NCBI GenBank assembly: GCA_036752905.1
Contig: DAIORT010000010.1
Coordinates: 6,079-70,078 of the forward strand
DNA: 64,000 nucleotides
Origin: UBA4877 sp002399345
GTDB lineage: Bacteria > Bacillota > Thermoanaerobacteria > Thermoanaerobacterales > UBA4877
Direction: 5' to 3'
The notes beneath the pieces were generated by a model. That model saw only the letters and a program-made list of their open reading frames with translations. It did not search any database and was not told the origin of the DNA. The translations under genes and the position numbers were made by a program. Shown here in pieces: positions 33,281 through 42,707 of this stretch (position 1 is the first letter of the stretch; the number at the start of each line of letters is the position of its first letter).

Positions 33281-34288
33281 ATGACAACTATAAAAGATGT
33301 GGCTAAGGCGGCAAACGTATCCATAACGACGGTATCACGGGTTATTAATCATAAGAGTGAAGGAGTAAGCGATGAGACCAGGGATAGGATAATCAAGGTA
33401 ATGAAAGACCTCAAGTATCAGCCGAACAGGATTGCCAGGGGGCTGGTGACTAAGAAGACCAATACCCTGGGACTCATACTGCCGGACATAGCAAACCCTT
33501 TTTTCCCCGAGATAGCCAGGGGAGTTGAAGACACGGCCAATATATATGGCTATAATGTTATACTCTGCAATACCGACGACCGTGCCGACAAGGAGGAGCT
33601 TTACATAAATGTATTAAAGGAAAAGTGTGTGGACGGTATAATATTCACCAGCAGTGCAGGCCCGGCAGCCGGACATATACAAAAGCTTGCAGATTTTGAT
33701 ATGCCCTTTGTCCTCCTGGACAGGTATATTGACACCGGAAAGCTTCCGGGCGTATACAGTGACGGTTTTGGCGGTATGTATCAGATGACAGACTATCTGT
33801 TTAAGATGGGTCATAGGGATATTGCGTATATAGGCGGGCCGGAAGGTCGGAGTGCAAAGAAGAGATACGACGGTTTTGAGCAGGCCGCCCGCGCTTACGG
33901 TTTGATTTTAAAAAAGAAGCTTATCGAGGAAGGCAACTACAAGATATCCGGCGGCAGGGAGGCAATGTCAAGGCTGCTGAAAAGGGGAGGGGGATTTACT
34001 GCTGTGCTCTGTGCCAATGACCTTACTGCAGTTGGTGCCATGGAGACATTAAAGAAAAAGGGTTATCGCATACCGGAAGATATATCTGTAGCCGGGTTTG
34101 ATGACATTCAGCTGGCGGGCTATGTGGAGCCCAAACTTACCACGGTGGCGCAGCCCTGTTATGAGATGGGGGAGCTCTCTACCAGGATGCTTATCAAGCT
34201 TATTGAAGGCCTGGCCCTGGAGAAACAAGAAATTATACTCAAGCCCGAGTTGATCATAAGGAATTCAGTAAAGAGGGTGGCGAAATGA
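33281..34288 (+). CDS. rbsR: Ribose operon repressor RbsR (LacI family)
   Basis: 335 residues from the ATG at 33281 (GAGGAG 7 bases upstream; the TTG at 33266 overlaps the Shine-Dalgarno). Headpiece: TIKDVAKAANVSITTVSRVINHKSEGVSDETRDRI, read in parts, with the hinge YQPNRIARGLVTKKT. The sugar-binding core has VLCANDLTAVGAMETLKKKGYRIPEDISVAGFDDIQLA. Placed first in a complete ribose operon behind tandem operators, it most likely senses ribose or ribose-5-phosphate. Its last codons overlap the rbsK start (ATGA), so they are coupled. Confidence 0.93.
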   Translation: MTTIKDVAKAANVSITTVSRVINHKSEGVSDETRDRIIKVMKDLKYQPNRIARGLVTKKTNTLGLILPDIANPFFPEIARGVEDTANIYGYNVILCNTDDRADKEELYINVLKEKCVDGIIFTSSAGPAAGHIQKLADFDMPFVLLDRYIDTGKLPGVYSDGFGGMYQMTDYLFKMGHRDIAYIGGPEGRSAKKRYDGFEQAARAYGLILKKKLIEEGNYKISGGREAMSRLLKRGGGFTAVLCANDLTAVGAMETLKKKGYRIPEDISVAGFDDIQLAGYVEPKLTTVAQPCYEMGELSTRMLIKLIEGLALEKQEIILKPELIIRNSVKRVAK

Positions 34289-35184
34289 AGGCAGTTGTAA
34301 TAGGCAGCATAAATATGGATTTTAACTCGACGGTTGATCATCTGCCGGTTAAAGGAGAGACCATAACCGCCGGCCGTTTTAAGGAAAGCCCCGGAGGCAA
34401 GGGGGCAAATCAGGCGGTGGCGCTGTCGCGACTAGGTGGTGATGTGACGATGATAGGTGTGGTGGGCGGCGACGGCACAGGTAAATCTCTGATAGAGGTT
34501 TTGAAGGATGCAGGAATACCGGATGGAGGAATAAAGGTGGCGGACACGGCTACAGGAAGCGCCTTTATAACTGTAGACAAGCAGGGCAGTAATACCATAG
34601 TTGTATATCCCGGAGCAAACTATCAGCTGGATATGGACTGGGTGGAGGGTTTTAAAGATGAGATAGCAGTGGCGGACTATGTGGTGGCGCAGATGGAGGT
34701 TCCTACACAAACGGTGGAGGAGAGTATTAAGCTGGCGCACGAACTGGGTACCAGGGTTATACTCAATCCGGCACCTGCCCGGCCGATAGCAGAGGGCATT
34801 TATCCCATGACGGACGTTATAGCGCCCAACGAGACGGAGCTTAAGATTCTTACGGGCACGGAGGATATAAGGAAGGGAGCCGGATTGCTGATTGCCAAGG
34901 GGGTAAAATCAGTGGTGGTGACATTGGGAAGCCAAGGCTGCTACTATACGGACGGAAAAGAAGAGATAACAGCCAAAGGTTTTAAGGTGGACGCTGTGGA
35001 TTCTACCGCGGCGGGTGATGCCTTTATAGCCGGCCTGGCCTTTAAGCTGGGTATATGCGGTGTCCGGGAGGCCCTTGAGTTTGCCAATGCTGTTGGAGCT
35101 GTCACAGTGACAAAGCCGGGTGCGCAGGACTCCATTCCAACATATAAAGAAGTTCAGGAATTTTTAAGGAGGCGGAAGAAATGA
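34285..35184 (+). CDS. rbsK: Ribokinase
   Basis: 299 residues of the PfkB family, the usual ribokinase length. Motif 1 GGKGANQAVALSRLGG (substrate and lid region) and motif 2 DSTAAGDAFIAGLAF (anion hole and catalytic Asp in A-G-D) are clear; NGSINMDF-type start appears as IGSINMDFNSTVDHLP. It phosphorylates ribose to ribose-5-phosphate with ATP. It overlaps rbsR by four bases and rbsD by four bases (ATGA on both sides), so translation of the three is linked. Confidence 0.96.
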   Translation: MKAVVIGSINMDFNSTVDHLPVKGETITAGRFKESPGGKGANQAVALSRLGGDVTMIGVVGGDGTGKSLIEVLKDAGIPDGGIKVADTATGSAFITVDKQGSNTIVVYPGANYQLDMDWVEGFKDEIAVADYVVAQMEVPTQTVEESIKLAHELGTRVILNPAPARPIAEGIYPMTDVIAPNETELKILTGTEDIRKGAGLLIAKGVKSVVVTLGSQGCYYTDGKEEITAKGFKVDAVDSTAAGDAFIAGLAFKLGICGVREALEFANAVGAVTVTKPGAQDSIPTYKEVQEFLRRRKK

Positions 35185-35576
35185 AAAAGACGGCGCTAAT
35201 AAATTATAGATTATCCGGGGTTATTGCCGGGATGGGTCACACCGACACGATAGCTGTTGCAGACAGCGGCCTGCCGATACCTAGAGGGACGGAAAGGATA
35301 GACCTGGCCCTAACACGCGGCATACCGGGTTTTATAGATACGCTAAAGGTGATATTTACAGAGCTGGATGTTGAGGAAGCCGTCATAGCGTCGGAGATGA
35401 ATGAAAAGAGCCCCGGTGTTTATAAAGAGGTAGTAAAGCTATTGGGTGATATACCGATAAAAGAGGTAAAGCATGAGCAGCTCAAGGATATGACTAAAGA
35501 TTGTAAGGCAGTGGTGAGGACAGGCGAATATACATCATACTGTAACATTATATTGCGTTCGGGGGTGGTGTTTTAA
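35181..35576 (+). CDS. rbsD: D-ribose pyranase
   Basis: 131 residues, the RbsD/FucU family. The catalytic His20 lies in IAGMGHTDTIAVADSGLPIP, the family signature; EMNEKSPGVY and the C-terminal VVRTGEYTSYCNIILRSGVVF strand complete the sugar pocket, and Tyr/Asn residues there are conserved. It converts beta-pyranose ribose to the furanose form used by ribokinase, and works as a ring-shaped oligomer in the cytoplasm. It directly abuts rbsA (next base). Confidence 0.96.
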   Translation: MKKTALINYRLSGVIAGMGHTDTIAVADSGLPIPRGTERIDLALTRGIPGFIDTLKVIFTELDVEEAVIASEMNEKSPGVYKEVVKLLGDIPIKEVKHEQLKDMTKDCKAVVRTGEYTSYCNIILRSGVVF

Positions 35577-37070
35577 ATGCCGCTTCTTGAGATGAAGGGT
35601 ATCAGTAAGGAGTTTCCCGGAGTCAAGGCCCTGGAAAACGTTGATCTTACGTTGGATAAGGGGGAGGTATTGGCACTACTGGGTGAAAACGGTGCAGGTA
35701 AATCTACCCTCATGAAGATTTTAAGTGGGATTTACGGCTTAGATGCAGGAGAGATACTGGTAGATGGGCAGAAGGCAGATATAAATAATGTAAGTGATGC
35801 TACCGATCTTGGCATCAGTATCATACATCAGGAGCTCAATCTCATACCTGATCTTTGTGTATATGAGAACATATTTCTCGGAAGAGAAATCGTTAATCCC
35901 GTCACAAACCGTATCAACAAATCCGCACTCAAAGAGGAGAGCAAAAAGCTGCTCAAAGGGCTGGGAATGGATATCAATGTAAATGAGACAGTAAGAAACT
36001 TAAGCGTTGCCGAGCAGCAGATGGTTGAAATAGCCAAAGTGATCTCCATGGACTGCCAGATAATCATAATGGATGAACCAACGGATGCTTTGATGACAAA
36101 TGAGGTGGACAGGCTGTTTGAGGTCATTAGGAATTTAAAAAGCGAGGACAAAGGAGTAATATTCATCAGTCATAAAATAGATGAGATAATGGAGATAGCG
36201 GACAGGGTAGAAGTGCTGCGGGATGGAGAGCTTATAGGCAGCAAAAAGACCGCTGAGACTGATGCCGATGATCTTATAAGCATGATGGTGGGAAGAGAGC
36301 TTAAGGAGAAATTCCCCAAGCTTAAGATGAAGCCGGGCAACATTGTCATGGAGGTCAAGGGGCTTAATGTACCCGGCATGCTCAAGGATATAAGTTTTAA
36401 TTTGCGGCGGAGCGAGGTACTGGGGATTTCCGGATTGGTAGGAGCCGGTCGGACGGAGTTAGGTAAGACGCTTTTCGGTGTATACGGGCATACAGGTGAG
36501 GTTTTGATAGACGGCAGCCCGGTAAATGTTAAATCGCCGGGAGATGCCATAAAAGCGGGGATTGTTTACCTCACCGAGGACAGAAAAGAAGAAGGGCTTT
36601 TTTCGGATAAGAGTGTTGCCTACAACATGACATTGGCAAAACTCAAAGATTTTACCGGATGGATGGACAGGGTCAATAAGGATGAGGAAGAAGCCGAGGT
36701 AAAGGATTATGTCACAAAAATCAGGGTTAAAACACCCTCCATATCCCAGACGGTGGAGAACTTAAGCGGTGGCAATCAACAGAAGGTTCTGCTGGCCAAA
36801 TGGCTTATGACCAATCCCAAGGTAATGATTTTAGACGAACCCACCCGCGGCATTGATGTGGGGGCTAAGGTGGAGATATACAATCTTATAAACCGTCTTA
36901 AAAAAGATGGTATAGCCGTCATCATGATTTCATCGGAACTGCCGGAGATATTAGGGATTAGCGACAGGATTATAGTTATGCATAGCGGCCGTATCACAGG
37001 TGAGCTGGAAGATAAGGATGCCACACAAGAAAAAATCATGCATTATGCTGTTAACATACAGGGGGTGTGA
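35577..37070 (+). CDS. rbsA: Ribose ABC transporter ATPase (two cassettes)
   Basis: 497 residues with two ABC cassettes, as in all monosaccharide (CUT2) importers. Cassette 1: Walker A GENGAGKST (38-46), signature LSVAEQQ, Walker B IIIMDEPTDAL. Cassette 2 has a degenerate Walker A GLVGAGRTE but intact signature LSGGNQQK and Walker B VMILDEPTRGIDVG. This asymmetry is normal for RbsA. It drives ribose import through RbsC from RbsB. Confidence 0.96.
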   Translation: MPLLEMKGISKEFPGVKALENVDLTLDKGEVLALLGENGAGKSTLMKILSGIYGLDAGEILVDGQKADINNVSDATDLGISIIHQELNLIPDLCVYENIFLGREIVNPVTNRINKSALKEESKKLLKGLGMDINVNETVRNLSVAEQQMVEIAKVISMDCQIIIMDEPTDALMTNEVDRLFEVIRNLKSEDKGVIFISHKIDEIMEIADRVEVLRDGELIGSKKTAETDADDLISMMVGRELKEKFPKLKMKPGNIVMEVKGLNVPGMLKDISFNLRRSEVLGISGLVGAGRTELGKTLFGVYGHTGEVLIDGSPVNVKSPGDAIKAGIVYLTEDRKEEGLFSDKSVAYNMTLAKLKDFTGWMDRVNKDEEEAEVKDYVTKIRVKTPSISQTVENLSGGNQQKVLLAKWLMTNPKVMILDEPTRGIDVGAKVEIYNLINRLKKDGIAVIMISSELPEILGISDRIIVMHSGRITGELEDKDATQEKIMHYAVNIQGV

Positions 37071-37073
37071 GCT

Positions 37074-38021
37074 TTGGAACAGGAACAGGTAAAAAACAGG
37101 AATTGGTCTGTGATTTTACGCGGGCTACAGTCCTTTATTGGACTTATCATTTTATGCATTATAATCAGTCTGCTCTCGCCGCGTTTTCTGACAACCGCAA
37201 ATATATTAAATGTGCTGAGACAGACATCGCTGAATGCCGTTATGGCGATAGGTATGACTTTTGTAATACTTACGGGAGGAATAGACCTTTCGGTGGGGTC
37301 GGTGCTGGCGTTCTCCGGTATGGTGGCCGCTGGGCTTTCTCATTCGGGCATGAATGCGGCTGGTGCTATCATCGTTGGTCTCATTATCGGTACGGTTTTA
37401 GGCTTTTTTAACGGCCTGGCCGTTACCAAGGGCAACGTTCCCCCATTTATAGCAACCCTTGCCATGATGACCATGGCTAGGGGCGCCACACTGGTTTATT
37501 CCAACGGGCAGCCCAAGACGGGCCTGGGCGATGACTTTTTCTTTTTGGGTAATGGCAAGGTCATGGCAATACCTTTCCCAGCTGTTGTATTGATTATAGT
37601 GCTTATCATAGCTTATTACATACTAAGTCAGACGGCAACGGGCAGATATGTCTATGCGACAGGCAGCAACGAAAAAGCAGCGGGGCTTTCCGGTATAAAG
37701 ACGGAAAGGATAAAGATACTTGTCTATGCGGTATCGGGATTTTGCGCGGCAATGAGCGGCATGATTGTCACATCAATGCTTAACTCCGCTTCTCCTACCG
37801 CGGGATCAGGCGGCGAACTGGATGCTATTGCCGCCGTGGTGCTTGGTGGAACCAGTCTTTCCGGCGGACAGGGAAACGTGGGTGGGACCATAATAGGTGC
37901 TCTTATCATAGGTGTGCTTAATAACGGGCTCAACCTTTTAAATGTATCCTCATATTACCAGCAGCTGATAAAGGGTGTTGTAATACTGGGAGCGGTGTTG
38001 ATTGATCGTAAAAGAAGGTAG
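37074..38021 (+). CDS. rbsC: Ribose ABC transporter permease
   Basis: 315 residues, 8-10 helices. BPD_transp_2 landmarks: LNVLRQTSLNAVMAIGMTFVILTGGIDLSVGS, read in parts, GNVPPFIATLAMMTMARGATL, YATGSNEKAAGLSGIKTERIK and the GGTSLSGGQGNVGGTIIGALIIGVLNNGLNLL coupling region. Translation starts at TTG (37074) with GGGGGTG upstream. Forms the channel for ribose with RbsA and RbsB. Confidence 0.95.
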   Translation: MEQEQVKNRNWSVILRGLQSFIGLIILCIIISLLSPRFLTTANILNVLRQTSLNAVMAIGMTFVILTGGIDLSVGSVLAFSGMVAAGLSHSGMNAAGAIIVGLIIGTVLGFFNGLAVTKGNVPPFIATLAMMTMARGATLVYSNGQPKTGLGDDFFFLGNGKVMAIPFPAVVLIIVLIIAYYILSQTATGRYVYATGSNEKAAGLSGIKTERIKILVYAVSGFCAAMSGMIVTSMLNSASPTAGSGGELDAIAAVVLGGTSLSGGQGNVGGTIIGALIIGVLNNGLNLLNVSSYYQQLIKGVVILGAVLIDRKRR

Positions 38022-38073
38022 AGATACCTTTTTATATAAAATAAATTTATATATTAATAGGAGGGATAAGCTG

Positions 38074-39000
38074 ATGAAAAGATTGGTATCAACACTATTG
38101 ATTTTGTTTCTTGCTTTGGGAGTAATGACAGGATGCGGTACAAGCCAGACACAGAATGAGCAGCCAAGTCAGGGACAGAAGACAGAAGAGAAAAAGATCG
38201 GCCTGGTAGTTTCCACACTGAATAACCCGTTTTTTGTCACTTTGAGGGATGGAGCCCAGAAGAAGGCCGATGAGCTGGGATATAAGCTGGTGGTATTGGA
38301 CTCGCAGAATGATTCATCCAAGGAGCTTTCCAACGTACAGGACATACTACAGCAAGGCATAAGCCTGCTTATGATTAATCCCGTGGACAGCGATGCGGTG
38401 GTCAATGCTGTAAAGCTAGCCAACGATGCAGACATGCCTGTTATAACACTGGACAGGACTTCAAACGGCGGAGAGGTTGTGTCTCACATAGCCTCGGACA
38501 ATGTTGCAGGCGGAAAGATGGCGGGTGAATATATTACAAAGCAGTTAAACAACAAAGGCAAAGTGGTACAGCTTGAAGGTATTCCGGGTTCATCTTCTAC
38601 CAGAGATAGGGGCAAAGGTTTTAAAGAGGCCATAGACGATACGCAGCTTGATGTGGTGGCTTCCCAGACCGCTGAATTTGACAGAACCAAGGGAATGACT
38701 GTAATGGAAAATATACTGCAGGCACAGCCCGAGATAGACGCCATATTCTCACAAAATGACGAAATGGCTTTGGGTGCGCTGCAGGCAGTTGAGACAGCAG
38801 GCAGGAAGGGTATAAAAATAGTTGGGTTTGATGCAACGGACGATGCCGTGAAAGCTGTGAAGGACGGCAGAATGGCCGCTACGATAGCTCAGCAACCTGA
38901 AAAGATAGGATCGATGGGCGTGGAGAATGCGGACAAGGTAATAAAAGGTGAGAAGATACCAGACAGCGTGCCGGTTGATCTGAAATTAGTAACAAAGTAA
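38074..39000 (+). CDS. rbsB: Ribose-binding lipoprotein
   Basis: 308 residues from the ATG at 38074 (AGGAGGG upstream). Lipoprotein signal with lipobox GVMTGC, then a low-complexity linker and a type I periplasmic-binding fold: IGLVVSTLNNPFFVTLRDGAQKKADELGY, split in two, DSQNDSSKELSNVQDILQQGISLLMINPVDSDAV, and IFSQNDEMALGALQAVETAGRKGIKIVGFDAT, all typical of RbsB. It captures ribose outside the cell. Its last 97 bases (38904-39000) occur again, identically, at 44686-44782; the reading frame is complete here, the second copy is only a fragment. The gene's probable original terminator is now at 44788. Confidence 0.95.
   Translation: MKRLVSTLLILFLALGVMTGCGTSQTQNEQPSQGQKTEEKKIGLVVSTLNNPFFVTLRDGAQKKADELGYKLVVLDSQNDSSKELSNVQDILQQGISLLMINPVDSDAVVNAVKLANDADMPVITLDRTSNGGEVVSHIASDNVAGGKMAGEYITKQLNNKGKVVQLEGIPGSSSTRDRGKGFKEAIDDTQLDVVASQTAEFDRTKGMTVMENILQAQPEIDAIFSQNDEMALGALQAVETAGRKGIKIVGFDATDDAVKAVKDGRMAATIAQQPEKIGSMGVENADKVIKGEKIPDSVPVDLKLVTK
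38904..39000 (+). repeat. 97-bp direct repeat, copy 1 (3' end of rbsB)
   Basis: Identical base for base to 44686-44782, same orientation. It begins GATAGGATCGATGGGCG and ends at the rbsB stop codon TAA. Flanking bases differ on both sides, so the match is exactly 97 bp. Confidence 0.98.
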
Positions 39001-39040
39001 ATTTATTGCTCGATATTTGGAGAGCCTTTAAAGTGCATAT

Positions 39041-39075
39041 TAAAGCCGCTTGAGAATTAAACTCAGGTGGCTTTA
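39041..39075 (+). terminator. Imperfect hairpin after rbsB copy 1
   Basis: TAAAGCCGCTTGAG (39041-39054), loop AATTAAA, CTCAGGTGGCTTTA (39062-39075): 14-bp stem with two G-U pairs. No T run follows, so it may stop transcription only weakly. Confidence 0.45.
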
Positions 39076-39200
39076 GTAGTATATATTGGAAATATATATT
39101 ATCTGAAAAAATTGTCTGTTAGTCAGGTATTAAAGATATAGATTTACTCTATTTTAATTTATATTACTATTACAAATTTAACTTTGACCATCGGATTCTT

Positions 39201-39248
39201 ATATGCTAATGTTTAGTTAGCATTCAAATATTAACGTTTTTATATAAT
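39201..39248 (+). promoter_or_regulatory. Dyad and -10 ahead of the peptide ABC operon
   Basis: ATGCTAA-TGTTTAG-TTAGCAT (39203-39223) is a perfect inverted repeat, followed by TATAAT at 39243-39248. No clear -35 was found. The dyad may bind a regulator of the operon; the rest of 39001-39287 is AT-rich and shows nothing else. Confidence 0.45.
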
Positions 39249-39287
39249 ATATTTTATTAATTAAATTTAATGGGAGGGAAGGATATT

Positions 39288-40835
39288 TTGAGAGGAAAAC
39301 GCTTGTGCATATTTATATGTATAATATTGGTTTTATCCGTTTTTAGTGGTTGTCAAGATTCAAATAATAATGCCGAAAATGGTAACCCAAAAGAAGTGAG
39401 CAGTAAGAATGAAAAAACTTTTACCTATGCAGTTTCAGATGATCCGGGAAATACTTTAAATGTTCTTACAGCGGATGACAGAGTTTCACTTATGATGGCA
39501 AAATTAGTTGCAACGCCTTTATATTCTATGAATGCAGACGGAAGCCTTAATTATTACATAGCAGAAAATCTTGAACCTTCGGAAGATGGTTTGACATATA
39601 CCTGTAAGTTAAAATCGGGAATTACATGGAGTGATGGTGAGCCCGTTACTGCGGATGATGTTGTTTTTACATATGAGGAATTCATAAAAGAAGATAACGG
39701 TCAAGTTCTCACTATTAACGGTCAGCCGATTAAGGTTAAAAAAATAGATGACGAAAATGTTGAATTTAAACTACCGGCAGTGAGTGCAAGCATTAAAGAA
39801 AATTTATGTACGCCTTTCATTGTACCGAAACATGTATTTGAGGGAAAAGAAGATGTAACAGTAAGTTTGAATGATAAAAAAATAGTAGGTACGGGGCCAT
39901 ATATATTCGATGAATATAAAGCCGGAGAATATATAAGTTTCACTAAAAATCCATCATATATGAATGGAGAAGCAAATATAGACAAAATTATACTGCGCAT
40001 TATTAAAGATGATGATACCGCAAAACTTGCTTTAAAAAATGGAGAAATTGATGCATGGATTGGACTTCCCTCCAAGATGAACGGGTTGGAAAAATTTACT
40101 GTGACACCGTACAGCGAAGGTCGTATAGCATACCTGAGACTAAATCGAGTATCTGACAATATGAAGGATTCGGAATATAGAAAGGGCATTTTTTATGCTC
40201 TTGACCGAGAAGAAATACTTAAGGCAGCATATTCTTCCATGGAGTATGCTTCGGCGGGGTACTCTTTCTTACCTAAGAATAACAGCTACTATACTGAAAA
40301 TGTAGAGAAATATGAGCAAAACATTGAAAAATCCAAAAAACTTACTGCAGAGGGAAGCAGAAAATTATCGCTTTGCTATATTGGAACAGATCCTGCCCAG
40401 AAGGCTGAGGCTCTTGTAATTCAAGCCCAGCTAAAGATAGTGGGGCTTGATGTTGAATTAAATGGATTAGATCAGGCAGCATATATGGCAGCAGCTTATG
40501 ATAATGACAATAAAAACTATGATATGTATTTAGGCGGCTATATCATGACTTTTGATCCTGATGGATTTAGGCCCTTGTATGGAACAGGGCAGATGATGAA
40601 CTTCGCTAGTGAAAAAGTGGACAACTTGTTTGAGCAAGGAAAAACGGAGCTTGATCCAAAAAAACGAGCTAAAATATATGATGAACTCCAAATGGAAGTT
40701 TCCAAAGAAGCACTTTTCTATCCATTCGGAGAAAATTTAAGAATACTTGTTACAAACAGTGAAATAAAAGGTATTAAGGAAGCAGGGTTGGTTCCAATAT
40801 ATACTTTTGAGGATATGTCAAAATTGTCAAGATAA
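39288..40835 (+). CDS. ABC transporter substrate-binding lipoprotein, peptide/nickel type
   Basis: 515 residues from TTG at 39288; GGGAGG is 10 bases upstream, whereas the ATG at 39270 would contain the Shine-Dalgarno. Lipoprotein signal ends SVFSGC. SBP_bac_5 family: IAENLEPSEDGLTYTCKLKSGITWSDGEPVTADDVVFTYE (read in parts), GTGPYIFDEYKAGEYISFTKNPSYMNG and the YDMYLGGYIMTFDPDG region are characteristic. Binds oligopeptides, nickel-histidine or similar ligands outside the cell. Nothing in the sequence decides between peptide and nickel; the nickel-pincer LarA homologue in the window makes nickel worth testing. First gene of the inserted operon. Confidence 0.9.
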   Translation: MRGKRLCIFICIILVLSVFSGCQDSNNNAENGNPKEVSSKNEKTFTYAVSDDPGNTLNVLTADDRVSLMMAKLVATPLYSMNADGSLNYYIAENLEPSEDGLTYTCKLKSGITWSDGEPVTADDVVFTYEEFIKEDNGQVLTINGQPIKVKKIDDENVEFKLPAVSASIKENLCTPFIVPKHVFEGKEDVTVSLNDKKIVGTGPYIFDEYKAGEYISFTKNPSYMNGEANIDKIILRIIKDDDTAKLALKNGEIDAWIGLPSKMNGLEKFTVTPYSEGRIAYLRLNRVSDNMKDSEYRKGIFYALDREEILKAAYSSMEYASAGYSFLPKNNSYYTENVEKYEQNIEKSKKLTAEGSRKLSLCYIGTDPAQKAEALVIQAQLKIVGLDVELNGLDQAAYMAAAYDNDNKNYDMYLGGYIMTFDPDGFRPLYGTGQMMNFASEKVDNLFEQGKTELDPKKRAKIYDELQMEVSKEALFYPFGENLRILVTNSEIKGIKEAGLVPIYTFEDMSKLSR

Positions 40836-40889
40836 GGTAGAAAGAGAGGACTTTGTGCTTTTTTATTATACGTAAAAGGAATAATTAAT

Positions 40890-41843
40890 ATGTTAAAATA
40901 TATTTTTAAAAGATTATTGGTTGCAATTCCATTAATTTTTGTTATTACCATTATTTGTTTTTTACTTATTTACATTGCACCTTATGATGCAGTGGACGCA
41001 ATGGTATCTCCTAAAATGTCAAAACAGGAGATAGAAGCAAAAAAAGAACAGGCAGGACTTAATGATCCTTTCTATGTTCAATACGGGAAATGGTTTAAAA
41101 ACTTATGCCATGGTGAATGGGGATATTCGTTGACTAGCGGTACAAATATACGTCAAGATCTGAAGATCTATATTCCTAATACCATAAAACTAGTATTGCC
41201 GTCTTATTTTACGGCATTTTTCCTATCTATTATATTAGGGCTGATTGCCGGTAGTAATTATAATAAGCAAATTGACCGAATAATTGACGCGATATCTTCT
41301 GTGGGTATTGCTATGCCTACTTTCTGGTTTGCTCTAATGGCTATGTATGTTTTTGGATATCATTTAAAGATTTTTCCTCTAATGGGGATGCACACTATTG
41401 GAAAAGAAAAATCTTTGATAGATTTTATATACCATTTTACAATGCCTTATGTTGTACTGACCATTGGTTTTCTACCAGAACTTGTACGCTATGTCAGAAG
41501 TTCTACAATTAGTGAATTTAAAGAGGACTATGTACTAATACAAAAATCTTTTGGCAGCAGTAAGACAAAAATTTTGTTGAACCATGTCAGCAAAAATGTA
41601 ATGCTACCCATGGTTACTAAACTGGGAATGGCCCTTCCTATGCTGGTAACCGGTGCAATTATTACGGAAACTATTTTTGCATGGCCGGGTGTGGGAACAT
41701 ATTACATGAAAGCAATCAGAACTTTGGATTATCCTATTGTAATGATTATTCTTGTTTTATCTGGTACATTAGTTATTTTGGGTAATTTACTGGCTGATAT
41801 ACTTTATTGTCTTATTGATCCAAGGATAAGAATAACGGAGTGA
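40890..41843 (+). CDS. Dipeptide/nickel-type ABC permease, DppB-like
   Basis: 317 residues, six helices. DppB/OppB landmarks: N-terminal YIFKRLLVAIPLIFVITIICFLL, an extracytoplasmic segment NDPFYVQYGKWFKNLCHGEWGYSL, and the EAA loop region YVLIQKSFGSSKTKILLNHVSKN. The end EIFAWPGVGTYYMKAI-like TIFAWPGVGTYYMKAIRTLDYP is strongly conserved in the family. Forms half of the transmembrane channel. It follows the binding protein by 54 bases. Confidence 0.93.
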   Translation: MLKYIFKRLLVAIPLIFVITIICFLLIYIAPYDAVDAMVSPKMSKQEIEAKKEQAGLNDPFYVQYGKWFKNLCHGEWGYSLTSGTNIRQDLKIYIPNTIKLVLPSYFTAFFLSIILGLIAGSNYNKQIDRIIDAISSVGIAMPTFWFALMAMYVFGYHLKIFPLMGMHTIGKEKSLIDFIYHFTMPYVVLTIGFLPELVRYVRSSTISEFKEDYVLIQKSFGSSKTKILLNHVSKNVMLPMVTKLGMALPMLVTGAIITETIFAWPGVGTYYMKAIRTLDYPIVMIILVLSGTLVILGNLLADILYCLIDPRIRITE

Positions 41844-41849
41844 CAGATA

Positions 41850-42707
41850 ATGGAGAAAAGGAAATTTACATATTTTAAAAAAGAGATTCTCCACAATAAA
41901 AAAGCGTTTATTTCACTGATGTTTTTAATCTTGATCGTTTTTAATAGTATTTCAATTGGTTTTTATGATTGTGATCCTGATGCAATTAATATAAGCAATA
42001 TGCTGGCAAAGCCCTCTATGCTGCATTGGTTCGGTACCGATGAACTGGGCAGAGATTATTTAATCCGTGTAATTTACGGTGGGCGGGTATCTCTGACGGT
42101 AGGTGTTCTTGCAATGCTGACTTCTATTATAATTGGAACAGTCGCGGGGATTTCAGCAGGGTATTTTGGAGGGCACATTGACAATTTTATTATGCGTCTT
42201 GTAGATATCTTTTCTGCTGTGCCGTGGATCATTATGGTAACTGTTGTGAGCTTATTAATAAAAAAAGGTATTTTTTCGATTATTTTAGTAATAGGCATGT
42301 TTAGCTGGATGGAAATTGCAAGGCTTGTAAGGGCTGAAACTCTTACTTTGAAACAAAGGGATTATATACAGTACGCCGATTTCATTGGAACAAATCCCTG
42401 GAAAATAATGTGGAGTCATATTATTCCGGCGGTTTTACCAACTATAATTACTGCAGCAACTACGGCAGTTGCTGATGCAATTATGACAGAAAGTTCCATG
42501 AGCTTTTTAGGTATTGGAGTTCAGGCACCTATGGCAAGCTGGGGAAGCCTTTTGCAGAGTGCTCAAGCTAATCTTGATAAGGCCTTTTATATGGCAGTAA
42601 TACCGGGGATACTTATTATTTTGACTATCTGTTCTTTCAACAATTTAGGTAATTTAATTCGAGCTTTTGCAGAACCAAAAAGCAGGTCGGGAGAAAGTAA
42701 TGGATAA
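41850..42707 (+). CDS. Dipeptide/nickel-type ABC permease, DppC-like
   Basis: 285 residues, six helices. DppC/OppC landmarks are HWFGTDELGRDYLIRVIYGGRVSLTVG, the most conserved stretch of the family, and the EAA loop DYIQYADFIGTNPWKIMWSHIIPAVLPTI, with SSMSFLGIGVQAPMASWGSLL near the end. Second half of the channel. It starts 6 bases after the DppB-like gene and overlaps the following ATPase gene by 8 bases. Confidence 0.94.
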   Translation: MEKRKFTYFKKEILHNKKAFISLMFLILIVFNSISIGFYDCDPDAINISNMLAKPSMLHWFGTDELGRDYLIRVIYGGRVSLTVGVLAMLTSIIIGTVAGISAGYFGGHIDNFIMRLVDIFSAVPWIIMVTVVSLLIKKGIFSIILVIGMFSWMEIARLVRAETLTLKQRDYIQYADFIGTNPWKIMWSHIIPAVLPTIITAATTAVADAIMTESSMSFLGIGVQAPMASWGSLLQSAQANLDKAFYMAVIPGILIILTICSFNNLGNLIRAFAEPKSRSGESNG